The translations under genes and the position numbers were made by a program. This document shows, piece after piece, positions 17,829 to 27,870 of a stretch of 64,000 nucleotides of DNA; the first letter of the stretch is position 1, and each line of letters opens with the position of its first letter. The stretch covers positions 68,827 to 132,826 of the forward strand of contig JBAZXW010000007.1 of assembly GCA_041659605.1 (NCBI GenBank), in the 5' to 3' direction. A model generated the notes under the pieces. The model did no database searches and was not told the origin of the DNA. It was given only the letters and a program-made list of their open reading frames with translations. Source of the DNA: Solimonas sp041659605. Lineage in GTDB: Bacteria; Pseudomonadota; Gammaproteobacteria; Nevskiales; Nevskiaceae.

Positions 17829-18611
17829 TTAGGCCGGGGTCGCGGCGCCGTCGGCCTCGGCCTGGCGGCCGAGGAAGTGGCGGGCGTAGCGTGGGTGCAG
17901 GTCGCTGACGTTGAGCAGCATGAACACGTCGGCGCAGTTGAAGTCGCGGTCCCAGTAGGCTTCGCCGCAGGCTTTCGCGCCCAGGCTGAGGTAAGCCTTG
18001 AGCAGCGGTGGCATGCGTACCTTCTCGTCGAGGCGGCTGTCGGCGGCCGGCAGGCGGATGTAAGGACGCACGCGCTGATAGTCCGGGGCGAGGTGCTTGG
18101 CGCGGATCTGGTCGAGGATCGCGTGCGCCGCGGCGCCGCCATCGGCCAGCTCGATGCTGGCGCAGCCGAACAGGTAGTCGTAACCCTCGTTGACGACGCA
18201 GGCGGCGATGCCCTGCCACAGGGTCGCGATCACCGCGCCTGAACGGAACTCGGCGTCGACGCACGTGCGCCCGATCTCCATCACCCGTCCGGGCAGGGCG
18301 TCGAGCATCGCCAGATCGAATTCGCTCGACGAGTAAAAGCCACCGGCGGCCGGCGCCTTGTCGTCGGTGAGGATGCGCGTGCAGGCGACGATGCGGCCGC
18401 CATCCGGCTCGACCACCGTCAGGTGGCGGCAGAACGGATCGTACTGGTCGTGGTCGATGCCGTCGGCACCGCCTTCGATCTGGGCGCCCAGTTCGCCGGC
18501 GAAGATGCGGTAGCGCAGCTGCTGCGTCGCGCGGATTTGTTCGGGCGTCGTCGCGAAGCGGACTTCGAAGCGCGGGCGGCGCGGCAGATCACCATCGATA
18601 CGTGCGGACAT
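17829..18611 (-). CDS. olsB: L-ornithine N(alpha)-acyltransferase (OlsB, hemolysin-like GNAT), 260 aa
   Basis: Transfers a 3-hydroxyacyl chain from acyl-ACP to the alpha-amino group of ornithine, giving lyso-ornithine lipid, a phosphorus-free membrane lipid precursor. The GNAT-like N-terminal half contains QQLRYRIFAGELGA and DHYD-type residues (GIDHDQYDPFC). The C-terminal half has the family's MPPLLKAYLSLGAK and DFNCADVFMLL. Start chosen at ATG 18611 because GGAGG lies six bases upstream; the longer TTG-initiated frame would include that site. Its downstream neighbour olsA completes the two-step pathway, and opgGH for periplasmic glucans is upstream in the same orientation. Confidence 0.87.
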   Translation of the reverse strand: MSARIDGDLPRRPRFEVRFATTPEQIRATQQLRYRIFAGELGAQIEGGADGIDHDQYDPFCRHLTVVEPDGGRIVACTRILTDDKAPAAGGFYSSSEFDLAMLDALPGRVMEIGRTCVDAEFRSGAVIATLWQGIAACVVNEGYDYLFGCASIELADGGAAAHAILDQIRAKHLAPDYQRVRPYIRLPAADSRLDEKVRMPPLLKAYLSLGAKACGEAYWDRDFNCADVFMLLNVSDLHPRYARHFLGRQAEADGAATPA

Positions 18612-18685
18612 GCGAACCTCCAAGTTCGGATGTCGCGCACTCTATGAACCCGTTGTAAACGCTCCGTTACACCGGCATGTCCGTT

Positions 18686-21120
18686 CTATGACGCCGGCTG
18701 GCCCAGCCAGCCCGGGTGCACCGCGTCGGCGGTCCGCACCCTCAGATGCAGTTCGGCGAGCGCGTCGGCGTCCGAGAGCACGCGATTGCGCACCGGGTTG
18801 TCGACCTTGTCCGGCGCCGACTTCAGAATCGCGTCGGCGATGGCGCTTCGCTCAGCCTGGCGGGCCTCGCTCATGCGGCGCCGGCGGCCGGCAGTGAGGA
18901 TCATCAGCGCATTCGCGTCCGGCTCGACGATCGCGGCACGGAAGTCCGGTTCGGGCAGCGCACGGCGCAGGCCGGCACGCAGCCAGCGCAGCTCGCGCGG
19001 CGGAATCGCTTCCTCCGGGATCATGAACAGGCGCGCGGCGCGCGTCAGCCGGCCCGGCGCGGTGCGCGAGCTCCACACCGACAGCGGGATCGCGACCACC
19101 AGGCTGCCGGCGACCGGCAGCAGCCACCACAGAAAGCTCGGGTTGAGCCAGTACACCAGGCCCAGCCAGGCCAGGCCCAGCACGCTGCCGCCGCCGTGGC
19201 GGAACAGCGCCTGGCTCCACGGCGTCTGCGCATCGGCACGCGGCGGCGACTTCCACGACACCGACAGGCCGATCAGGGCGCTGAGCACGTAACGCGTGTG
19301 GAACAGCATGCGGATCGGCGCCAGCGCGGCGGAGAACAGGCTTTCGCCGAGCACGCCCAGGGCCAGTCGCGGCACGCCGCCGAAACCGCGCCATTCGCGC
19401 GGCTTGCAGGCCAGCAGCAGCAATGCCAGCAGCTTGGGCAGGAACAGCAGCGTCATCGTGCCGCCGAACAGGCGCAGGGCCCATTCCGGGTGCCACTGCG
19501 GCCAGTTCGGGAACAGCTGGTAGGGCTCGGTGAAGTACTGCGGCTCGGACAGCACGAACACCGCCAGCAGGGCGGTCGACAGCACCAGGAACGCGAACCA
19601 CAGCGGCGCCGACAGGTAGGCCATCACGCCGGTCATGAACACCGCGCGATGCGCCGGATGCAGGCCTTGCGAGAAGAACAGGCGGAAGTTCATCAGGTTG
19701 CCCTGGCACCAGCGCTGGTCGCGTTGCAGCTCGTCGAGCAGGGTCGGCGGCATCTCCTCGTAGGAGCCGGGCAGGTCGTAGGCGATCCACACGCCCCAGC
19801 CGGCGCGCCGCATCAGCGCGGCCTCGACGAAGTCGTGGCTCATGATCTCGCCGGACAGCCCGCCGCTGCCGGACAGGCGGCCGAGCGCGCAGTGCTCCAT
19901 GAACGGCGCGACGCGCAGGATCGCGTTGTGTCCCCAGTAGTGCGACTCGCCGAGCTGCCAGAAGTGCAGGCCGGCGGTGAACAGCGGTCCGTAGACGCGC
20001 GTGGCGAACTGCTGGATGCGCGCGTACAGGGTCTCGCGGCCGGAGGCGCGCGGTGCGGTCTGGATGATGCCGGCGTTGTCGTTGGCCTCCATCAGCTGCA
20101 CCAGGCGCTTGAGGCAGCCGCCGACATCACGCTGTCGGCGTCGAGGATCACCATGTACTTGTAGCGGCTGCCCCAGCGCCGGCACCAGTCGGCGATGTTG
20201 CCGGACTTGCGCTTGATGCGGTGGGTGCGGCGCCGGTAGAAGACGCGGCCGGCGCCGTCGACTTCGCGGCACAGCCGCAGCCAGGCATCGACTTCGGCGA
20301 CACGCGTGTCGGCGCGGTAGGTGTCGCTGAGGATGAACAGGTCGCACTGATCGCGCAGGCCCGCGCGGCACAGCGAGTCCCAGGTCGCGCGCACGCCGGC
20401 GAAGACCCGCGTGACATCCTCGTTGCAGATCGGGAACAGGATTGCCGTGCGCGTGCCGGCGCCGATCGGCGCGTCTTCCGCGGCGGTCGCGGAAATCGCG
20501 TAACGGTCGCGCGCGCGCAGCAGCGCGTAAAAGCCCATCAGCGCGGTCCAGAATCCGGCCGACACCCAGCCGAACAGGATCGCGTAGATCACCAGGATTG
20601 CGATCTCCAGTCCGTGCTGGCCGCGGTAGGGCAGCACCGCGGTCATGAAGTACGTCGCCGCATAGGTCTGCGCCAGGATCAGCGCAACCAGCAACAGGCG
20701 CCGGTTGCGGCCGGCCACGCGCCAGGCGGCATCGGGTCGGCCCGGGGCGGTGGCCGACACGCCGCTGCGCGCCTGCATGTGCACGCGGCCGAACATGCGG
20801 GCCTGCATCCAGCGCCATAGCCGCCGCAGCGGATTGTTGTTCCACGGCGTCGGGCACATCGACGCGCGCGCCAGCGGCGGCGTTGTCGTCAGGCGCAGAT
20901 CGCCCTGGCGGTCGGGCGCGACGGCGCCGTCGAGTGCGTCGTCGCCCTTGCGCGGCGCGGTTTGCAGCCGGTTGCGCAAGCGCGGCCAGGCGGAGCGCCG
21001 CACCGCGTCGCGGTCCTGAAGTCCCGTGCTTCCGCTCGGGACTTCGTGCAGTCCGGTCAGGCGGGCGCCGGCGGCGGGGATGTCCGTCGTCTCAGCGGCC
21101 GGCGGTGGCAGGGAGGACAT
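18686..21120 (-). pseudogene. opgH: glucans biosynthesis glucosyltransferase opgH (mdoH) with a one-base frameshift
   Basis: Inner-membrane GT2 enzyme that polymerises UDP-glucose into the backbone of osmoregulated periplasmic glucans. The N-terminal part (from ATG 21120, with two membrane segments and VILDADSVM) and the C-terminal part (from GGCLKRLVQLMEAN, with QRDQRWCQGN and several membrane helices) are in different frames that meet at 20116-20124. There TCGGCGGC would need one more G to read Met-Ser-Gly-Gly-Cys-Leu. The first frame ends at 20092. Repaired, the product would be about 811 aa, normal for the family, and no other damage is visible. It is either a recent loss of function or an assembly error. 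The start overlaps the opgG end by 29 bases, as is typical of the opgGH operon. Confidence 0.85.
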
Positions 21121-22612
21121 AGGCCCAGGTTTCGGAGACGGTCTGTTCGCCGGCGCGCAGGATCGCACGCAGTTCGAGCGGCTTGCTTTCGTCCGCGCGG
21201 CGCACGCGGATCGTCACGCGCCAGCCGCCGGATGCCTCGTTGCGGAAGACCTGGCGTTCGAGCAGTTCGCCGCCGTCGCCGACCCAGATGCCGGCGACCG
21301 GCACGGTCTCCGGCGGCAGTTTGTCGAGTGCGCCGCCCTGGAAGTCGACCTGGAAGCGCAGGCTGTCGTCGGGTTCGCGCTGCCAGCCGTGGCCGCGGCG
21401 GCTCTGCACCACGCGCGCCAGCGGCATGTCCTTTTCCGGCTGGATCTGCCAGGACAGGTCGTACTCGAAGCGCTGCTGATCGCCCTCGCGTGCGGGCCGT
21501 TCCGGCACCCAGAACGCCACGATGTTGTCGTTGGTCTCGTCAGGCGCGGGGATCGACACCAGTTCGACGCGCCCCTTGCCCCACTTGCCGCGCGGTTCGA
21601 TCCAGGCGCTCGGACGCAGCTCGTAGCGTGCACCCAGATCCTCGTAGTGGTCGAACTGGCGATCACGCTGCATCAGGCCGAAGCCGTGCAGCTCGTTGAC
21701 CCCGAACGACGTCATGAACAGGCGGCGCGAAGTCGTCAGCGGACGCCAGATCCACTCGTCGCCCGAATGGATCAGCAGGCCGTCGGAATCGTGCACTTCC
21801 GGGCGGTAGTCCTCGCGCGTCGCCGGCTGGTTCTCGCCGTACAGGAACATGCTGGTCATCGGCGCCAGGCCGAGCTTGGTGACGTTGCCGCGGAAGTAGA
21901 GCTGCGCGGTGACGGCCAGGTGCGTGGACTCGCCCGGCTTCACAACATAGCGGTAAGCCCCGGTGACGCGCGGCGAATCGAGCAGCGCATAGATCGTCAG
22001 CGCATGATCCTCGGCGCGCGGCCATTCGACCCAGAACTCGGTGAATTCGGGGAACTCCTCGCCCGAGAGTTCGCCGGTGTCGACGGCCAGCCCGCGCGCG
22101 GACAAGCCGTAGCGCTGGTTGCGGCCGAGAGCGCGGAAGAAGCTGGCGCCCTGAAAGACCAGCACCTCGTCCTTGTAGTCGGGACGGTTGATCGGGTAGT
22201 GCACGCGGAAACCGGCGAAGCCGATGTCCTCTAGGGACGCCGGATCGATGCCGGTGCCGCCGTAGTCGAAATCGTTGGGCGTGAAGCGCACGGGCTTCAC
22301 GCCATCGGCGCCGATCAGGCTCACCTTGATGCTTCTGTTGAAGCCCAGGCCCGGGTGCAGGAACTGCAGCTCGAACGGAAGCGAGGTATTGCGCCAGCGC
22401 GCCCTTTCGGGGCGGTAGCGGATCTTGCGGTAGTCGTCGTAGGAAAGATTGGCCAGCGCGCCCGGCAGATTGCGATTCGGCGCGTCGTAAGGTTTTTCCG
22501 AGAGTTTTTTCGCGATGCGGCTGACGTCGTTGAAATCGAAAGCAGCCTGGGCACGCAGCGGGGCGAGCAGCGTGAGAGTAGCCAGCAGTACGAATCGAAG
22601 GGCGCTGAGCAT
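21092..22612 (-). CDS. opgG: periplasmic glucan biosynthesis protein OpgG, 506 aa
   Basis: Periplasmic protein required with OpgH for making or branching osmoregulated periplasmic glucans. It starts with a Sec signal peptide (hydrophobic 6-20, cleavage after AQA), followed by FDFNDVSRIAKKLSEKPY, highly typical of OpgG/OpgD, and the beta-sandwich domain (for example SYDDYRKIRY and GENQPATREDYRPEVHDSDG). Length matches the family. Start chosen at ATG 22612 because it begins the signal peptide; 41 further codons upstream lack similarity. It precedes and overlaps opgH. If opgH is truly broken, OpgG would have no substrate. Confidence 0.93.
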   Translation of the reverse strand: MLSALRFVLLATLTLLAPLRAQAAFDFNDVSRIAKKLSEKPYDAPNRNLPGALANLSYDDYRKIRYRPERARWRNTSLPFELQFLHPGLGFNRSIKVSLIGADGVKPVRFTPNDFDYGGTGIDPASLEDIGFAGFRVHYPINRPDYKDEVLVFQGASFFRALGRNQRYGLSARGLAVDTGELSGEEFPEFTEFWVEWPRAEDHALTIYALLDSPRVTGAYRYVVKPGESTHLAVTAQLYFRGNVTKLGLAPMTSMFLYGENQPATREDYRPEVHDSDGLLIHSGDEWIWRPLTTSRRLFMTSFGVNELHGFGLMQRDRQFDHYEDLGARYELRPSAWIEPRGKWGKGRVELVSIPAPDETNDNIVAFWVPERPAREGDQQRFEYDLSWQIQPEKDMPLARVVQSRRGHGWQREPDDSLRFQVDFQGGALDKLPPETVPVAGIWVGDGGELLERQVFRNEASGGWRVTIRVRRADESKPLELRAILRAGEQTVSETWAYVLPATAGR

Positions 22613-22688
22613 CGACGGAATTCTACCGACAAGAGCAAAAAGCCCAGCATGGGCCGAACGGATGAACGTGCTTGGATACCGGACCCGG

Positions 22689-23834
22689 TCAGTGACCGGC
22701 TGCCGCTGTGGCACCCGGGCGCAGGCGGAACACATGATAAGGCGCGTGAACCGCGATCGTCGAAGGGGAACGGCCGATCACGTGCTGCAGGCTGGAGCAG
22801 GTGACATACAGCCAGCCGTCTGAACCGAAGCTGAAGCCGTCCGGCCAGCGCAGGCGCTCGCTCTGCACCAGCGTCTGCAGGCTGCCGTCGGGACGCGACA
22901 GCACGATTGCGGAATGCTCGGGATCGGACAGGTAGATGGTCCCGGCGTCGTCGATGCTCAGGCCGTCGGACATGGTCTTGGCGGCGTGCACTTCGACGCG
23001 CGCGGCCAGCTCGTCGGCGCTCAGCGTGCCGTCGCGCAGGTCCGCGCTGCGGACGCTGTACAGGTTCAGGTCGGTGACGGGCGCGAAGTACAGCCGCTCG
23101 CCGCTGCGACTGAGCACGATCGAGTCGACACCCGGGCGGATCGCCACCAGCCCGAACGCCTCCATGCGGCGCTCCTGGACCACGGGCGTATAGAAATCGG
23201 GCATCACCGAAGAATGGCCTTCGAGCAAGCGGCGTGCCTGCCGAGCCGCGAAGTCGTAGACGATCAGCGCCGGCGTCTGCGCAAAGAAGCTGGCGTCGGC
23301 GATGTAGAGCGTATTGCCGTCCGGCGAGACCTGGAAATCATTGAGATGCGAGCCCAGGCCGGCGATCGCGCGCGGGAACTCGTACTCGTGGACCACGGCG
23401 CCGCTGTCGAGATCGAAGGCCAGCAGGCGTCCCGGATGCAGGCCGTGCTGGCCGTTGTCGAGCGTCCACAGCCGGTTCCGGCGGTCGATGCGCAGCGACA
23501 GCACATCGCGGAAATGGCGCGGCTCGCCGTCGCCGGTCTGGAACGCGAGGCTGGGCCAGGGCTGCATGCGGCCGTCGACCAGCTCGACGACTTTCCACTG
23601 CGGTCGTGCTTCCGGATGCAGCGTGACGAAGACGCGGCCGCTCGCCGAGACGGCGATGTTGCCGGGTGGCGTCGGCAGCTCGGCGACGGTTTCCAGCGCG
23701 GACTCCGGCAGCAGCGGCGTGCTCGTTGCCCGCTCGGGGAAATCGGCGCCCCCGCCATAGCGCCACTTCAGTCCTCCGAGGGCACCGGCACCGAGGATCA
23801 GCACGACGATCAGCAGGCGGCCTGCAAGGCGCAT
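22689..23834 (-). CDS. yellow/major royal jelly protein-like beta-propeller, exported, 381 aa
   Basis: Member of the MRJP/yellow superfamily, related to SMP-30-type six-bladed propellers; bacterial members have no firmly established substrate. An N-terminal hydrophobic segment (residues 4-22) serves as signal peptide or anchor, so the propeller is likely periplasmic. Family signatures are SHLNDFQVSPDGNTLYIAD, GERLYFAPVTDLNLYSVR and MSDGLSIDDAGTIYLSD. The ATG lies four bases after the rnt stop, which suggests co-transcription with RNase T; opgG follows 77 bases later. A role in osmoregulated glucan handling is conceivable from position only. Confidence 0.8.
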   Translation of the reverse strand: MRLAGRLLIVVLILGAGALGGLKWRYGGGADFPERATSTPLLPESALETVAELPTPPGNIAVSASGRVFVTLHPEARPQWKVVELVDGRMQPWPSLAFQTGDGEPRHFRDVLSLRIDRRNRLWTLDNGQHGLHPGRLLAFDLDSGAVVHEYEFPRAIAGLGSHLNDFQVSPDGNTLYIADASFFAQTPALIVYDFAARQARRLLEGHSSVMPDFYTPVVQERRMEAFGLVAIRPGVDSIVLSRSGERLYFAPVTDLNLYSVRSADLRDGTLSADELAARVEVHAAKTMSDGLSIDDAGTIYLSDPEHSAIVLSRPDGSLQTLVQSERLRWPDGFSFGSDGWLYVTCSSLQHVIGRSPSTIAVHAPYHVFRLRPGATAAAGH

Positions 23835-23838
23835 GCGG

Positions 23839-24540
23839 TTACTTTCCGTTCAGGGCCGGGGCGGCCTCGTCGACGCCGTTCGCGGTATCGGCCGCACCGT
23901 TGCCGAACTCGGCATAGAGCCCCCGCATCCGGTTGACCAGCAGGCAGAACAGGTCGGCGGTCTTCTCGGCGTCATAGATCGCCGAATGCGCGGCGGCGGC
24001 GTCATGGCCCAGGCCGGTGGCCTGCAGCGCGCGCGCGAGCACGGTCTGCCCCAGCGCGACGCCGCCGAGTGTCGCGGTATCGAACACGCTGAACGGATGG
24101 AAGGGGCAGCGCTTGTAGCTGCTGCGCGCGACCGCTGCGTTGATGAAACCGAGGTCGAAATGGGCGTTGTGACCGACCAGGATCGCGCGGGTGCAGCCGT
24201 TCTCCGAAACCGCCTTGCGGATCGGTCGGAACACATGATCGAGCGCCTCGCGTTCCGGCAGCGCCAGGCGCAGCGGATTGTCGATGCGGATGCCGTTGAC
24301 CTCCAGCGCCGCCTTTTCGATATTGGCGCCGGGAAACGGCTCGACATGGGCGAACACGGTCTGCCGGCGTTCCAGCCGGCCTTGCTCGTCAATGCCCAGA
24401 ATGACGCCCGCGACTTCGAGCAGCGCGTCGGTCCGCGCGTTGAAACCGCCGGTTTCGACGTCGACCACGACCGGCAGGAAGCCGCGGAAACGCTGTCCGA
24501 TCTTGGTTTTGGGTGCGCTGCTGGGCGGGCTGGGTTCCAT
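23839..24540 (-). CDS. rnt: ribonuclease T, 233 aa
   Basis: 3'-5' exoribonuclease (DEDDh) that matures tRNA ends and other stable RNAs. Catalytic residues are visible: DVETGGFN (Asp27, Glu29), GHNAHFDLGF and AHSAIYDAEKTA with the catalytic His and final Asp. The basic substrate-binding residues and length match gammaproteobacterial RNase T, with an Ala-rich acidic tail of about 25 residues at the C-terminus. The ATG at 24540 is preceded by purine-rich sequence. It diverges from argG, with about 130 bases between the two starts that hold the argG promoter. Confidence 0.93.
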   Translation of the reverse strand: MEPSPPSSAPKTKIGQRFRGFLPVVVDVETGGFNARTDALLEVAGVILGIDEQGRLERRQTVFAHVEPFPGANIEKAALEVNGIRIDNPLRLALPEREALDHVFRPIRKAVSENGCTRAILVGHNAHFDLGFINAAVARSSYKRCPFHPFSVFDTATLGGVALGQTVLARALQATGLGHDAAAAHSAIYDAEKTADLFCLLVNRMRGLYAEFGNGAADTANGVDEAAPALNGK

Positions 24541-24587
24541 CGGAAGGCGGACCGCCGGCGATGTTTGGGGCGCACAGGATACCCGGA

Positions 24588-24616
24588 TTCGAGGCGCGGG
24601 CCGTGGCCCTTATAAT
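24588..24616 (+). promoter_or_regulatory. argG promoter
   Basis: A perfect -10 hexamer TATAAT (24611-24616) is preceded at 17 bases by a weak -35 TTCGAG (24588-24593). A transcript from here would have a leader of about 48 bases before the argG ATG. No ARG box was recognised. Confidence 0.6.
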
Positions 24617-24670
24617 GCCCGCCCCCCAAGGGTCGTTTTCTCCATTCCCATTGCTTTGCGAGCTTTCCCG

Positions 24671-25882
24671 ATGAGCAAACCCCGCAAGATTGCGCTCGCC
24701 TATTCCGGCGGCCTCGACACCTCCGTGATCCTCAAGTGGCTGCAGGACGTCTACCAGGCCGAGGTCGTCACCTTCACCGCCGACGTCGGCCAGGGCGAGG
24801 AACTGGACCATGTGCGCCCCAAGGCGCAGCAGTTCGGCGTCAAGGAAATCTTCATCGATGACCTGCGCGAAGAGTTTGTGCGCGATTTCGTGTTCCCGAT
24901 GTTCCGCGCCAATGCGATTTATGAGGGCGAGTACCTCCTCGGTACCTCGATCGCGCGGCCGCTGATCGCCAAGCGCCTGGTCGAGATCGCGCGACAGACG
25001 GGTTGCGACGCGATCTCGCACGGTGCCACCGGCAAGGGCAACGATCAGGTGCGCTTCGAGCTGGGCGCCTACGCGCTGTGGCCCGAGGCCAAGGTCATCG
25101 CGCCGTGGCGCGAGTGGGACCTGAATTCGCGCGAGAAGCTGCTGGCCTACGCCGAGCAGCACGGCATTCCGATCGCCAAGAAGAAGGGCGGCGGCTCGCC
25201 CTACTCGATGGACGCCAATGCGCTGCACATCAGCTACGAAGGCGGCGGCCTGGAAGATCCGTGGTGGTGCCCGCCGGACGACATCTGGCGCCTGACCGTG
25301 AACCCGGAAGATGCCCCCAACGAAGCCGAGATCGTCACCGTCGAATTCGAGCGCGGCGACGCCGTCGCCGTCAATGGCAAACCGCTGACGCCGTTTGGCG
25401 TCCTTGATGCGTTGAACCAGCTCGCCGGCAAGCACGGCATCGGCCGCCTCGACATTGTCGAGAACCGCTACGTCGGCATGAAGTCGCGCGGCTGCTACGA
25501 AACCCCCGGCGGCACGATCCTGCTCAAGGCGCACCGCGCGATCGAGTCGCTGTGCCTCGATCGCGAGCAGGCGCATCTGAAGGACGAGATGATGCCGCGC
25601 TACGCGCAGCTGATCTACAACGGCTACTGGTTCAGTCCCGAGCGGCGCGCGCTGCAGGCGCTGATCGACGACACCCAGCAGAAGGTCAACGGCGAAGTGC
25701 GTCTGAAGCTGCTCAAGGGCAACGTCTACAACGCCGGCCGCCGCTCGAAGGACTCGCTGTTCGACGCCACGCTGTCGACTTTCGAGGACGATCGCGGCGC
25801 CTACAACCAGAAGGACGCCGAGGGCTTCATCCGCCTCAACGGCCTGCGGCTGCGCACCGGCGCGAAGCGCGATCTGCGCTGA
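24671..25882 (+). CDS. argG: argininosuccinate synthase, 403 aa
   Basis: Condenses citrulline and aspartate with ATP, releasing AMP and PPi, in the penultimate step of arginine synthesis. The pyrophosphatase loop SGGLDTS is at residues 12-18. The citrulline/aspartate-binding segments SHGATGKGNDQVRFE and GGSPYSMDANALHISYEGG are intact, and length is normal. ATG start with its own promoter (24588-24616). Its PPi product links it to the PPi module nearby in the window, and argJ lies at 61668. Convergent with lptB; the two genes are separated by a 16-bp perfect palindrome (25903-25937). Confidence 0.98.
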   Translation: MSKPRKIALAYSGGLDTSVILKWLQDVYQAEVVTFTADVGQGEELDHVRPKAQQFGVKEIFIDDLREEFVRDFVFPMFRANAIYEGEYLLGTSIARPLIAKRLVEIARQTGCDAISHGATGKGNDQVRFELGAYALWPEAKVIAPWREWDLNSREKLLAYAEQHGIPIAKKKGGGSPYSMDANALHISYEGGGLEDPWWCPPDDIWRLTVNPEDAPNEAEIVTVEFERGDAVAVNGKPLTPFGVLDALNQLAGKHGIGRLDIVENRYVGMKSRGCYETPGGTILLKAHRAIESLCLDREQAHLKDEMMPRYAQLIYNGYWFSPERRALQALIDDTQQKVNGEVRLKLLKGNVYNAGRRSKDSLFDATLSTFEDDRGAYNQKDAEGFIRLNGLRLRTGAKRDLR

Positions 25883-25902
25883 TCCGGAAGCGGACGAGGC
25901 CT

Positions 25903-25937
25903 GTCTGTAGGAGCGGCCCCCGGCCGCTCCTACAGAC
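25903..25937. repeat. GTAG-headed perfect palindrome between argG and lptB
   Basis: A 16-base perfect inverted repeat with a 3-base loop (arm GTCTGTAGGAGCGGCC at 25903-25918, partner 25922-25937). GTAG followed by GAGCGGCC is present on both strands, as in REP units. The TAG on the minus strand (25932-25930) is the stop codon of lptB, so the repeat overlaps the last codons of that gene. It could also act as a bidirectional terminator for argG and lptB, but there is no T run. Confidence 0.8.
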
Positions 25938-26657
25938 GGAACGATTCGCCCAGGTACACCTTGCGCACGGTTTCGTTCTGCAGCAGTGCGTCCGGCGCGC
26001 CTTCGGCGATGACGGTGCCTTCGGCGAGGATGTAGGCGCGCTTGCAGATGCCCAGGGTCTCGCGCACGTTGTGGTCGGTGATCAGCACGCCGATGCCGCG
26101 CTCGCTGAGCTGATGGACGATGCTCTGGATGTCGCCGACGGCGATCGGATCGACGCCGGCAAAGGGCTCGTCGAGCAGCACGAAATGCGGATTGGCCGCG
26201 AGCGCGCGCGCGATTTCGACGCGCCGGCGCTCGCCGCCGGACAGCGCCTGGCCTTCGGCGTCGCGGATATGGCCGATGTGCAGTTCGCCGAGCAGGCGGT
26301 CGAGTTCCCGATTGCGATCGGCGGCTTTCAGGTCGCCGCGCAGTTCGAGGATCGCGAGGATGTTGTCGGCGACCGAGAGCGTGCGGAACACGCTGGCTTC
26401 CTGCGGCAGATAACCGATGCCCAGGCGCGCGCGCGCGTGCATCGGCAGCGCGGTGATGTCGCGGCCGTTGAGCTCGATGCGGCCGCTGTCGGCGGCGACC
26501 AGGCCGACGATCATGTAGAACGAGGTGGTCTTGCCGGCACCGTTGGGGCCGAGCAGGCCGACGATCTCGCCGGCTTCGACGTTCAGCGAAACGTCGCGCA
26601 CGACGGTGCGCTTCTTGTAGCGCTTGACCAGGTGTTCCGCGCGCAGCGTCGAGCGGC

Positions 26658-26661
<4 letters not shown>
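25930..26661 (-). CDS. lptB: LPS export ABC transporter ATP-binding protein LptB, 243 aa
   Basis: Cytoplasmic ATPase that powers LptFG to extract LPS from the inner membrane and push it along the Lpt bridge. Walker A is GPNGAGKTTS at 38-47, the signature ALSGGERRRVE is in place, and Walker B is VLLDEPFAGVD, followed by the switch His in ITDHNVRE. GTG start overlapping the lptA stop (GTGA). The C-terminus ends ...YLGESFRL, with the last two codons and the TAG stop lying inside a palindromic repeat. It is the last gene of the yrbG-kdsD-kdsC-lptC-lptA-lptB operon. lptFG are not in the window. Confidence 0.97.
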
Positions 26662-27296
<635 letters not shown>

Positions 27297-27300
27297 CGCG

Positions 27301-27870
27301 TCAGCGGGTCGGCGCATAGCGGGACTCAACCTGGCTGAGAAATTCCACGCGCTCGGCGATCCAGTCGGCGCGCATGCCGATCGCGCTGATCCGGCGCCCG
27401 GGGCTCTGCGCGACGATGGGGTCGTCGGTGCTCAGGCGCCGTGCTTCCCAATCCGCCCAGAGCGTCGGCGTGACGATCGAGATGGACGGCCGGTCGTGAG
27501 GCTGGCCGTCGATCTTGACCTCGGGCTTGAGTTCGATGCGCTTTTGCGCCGGAGGTACGCTGCCGCGATCGGCCGTCAGCTGCCAGCTGCCGCTCTGTGC
27601 GGCGCCGTAGGTCGACATCTCGATGCCGCTCAGCTCCATCGACGCGTCGTCGAAGTAGTCGATGTCCGTCGCGTGCGCCTCGAAGCTCAGTTCGCCGGTC
27701 TCGCCGTAGCGCCGCCAGTACGCGCCTTCGATGTGGTAGCGCGGCCGCTCGACCGTCGCGGCGACCTCGGTCGCCGCCGGTTCGCGGAATCCCTGGAACG
27801 CGAGCCAGCCGGCCACCAGCGCCAGCAGGCCCAGGAACGGAAGGTTCAGCGCGTTGCGATCCAGCGTCAT
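27301..27870 (-). CDS. lptC: LPS export protein LptC, 189 aa
   Basis: Single-span inner-membrane protein that receives LPS from LptBFG and hands it to LptA. One N-terminal membrane helix (about residues 10-27) is followed by a periplasmic jellyroll with RYHIEGAYWRRYGETGELSFEAHA and the family's DRGSVPP and D...RLSTDDPIV sections. ATG at 27870 overlaps the kdsC stop by four bases (ATGA). Sequence identity within LptC is always low, so the call rests on operon position, size, topology and the weak motif pattern together. Confidence 0.9.
   Translation of the reverse strand: MTLDRNALNLPFLGLLALVAGWLAFQGFREPAATEVAATVERPRYHIEGAYWRRYGETGELSFEAHATDIDYFDDASMELSGIEMSTYGAAQSGSWQLTADRGSVPPAQKRIELKPEVKIDGQPHDRPSISIVTPTLWADWEARRLSTDDPIVAQSPGRRISAIGMRADWIAERVEFLSQVESRYAPTR

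Noticed and set aside
18612..18623. Longer OlsB start at TTG 18623
   Set aside because: That codon is part of the GGAGG ribosome site that fits ATG 18611; the shorter protein is preferred.
20092..20135. Programmed frameshifting in opgH
   Set aside because: No slippery heptamer or downstream pseudoknot visible, and family members are read in one frame; mutation or sequencing error is simpler.
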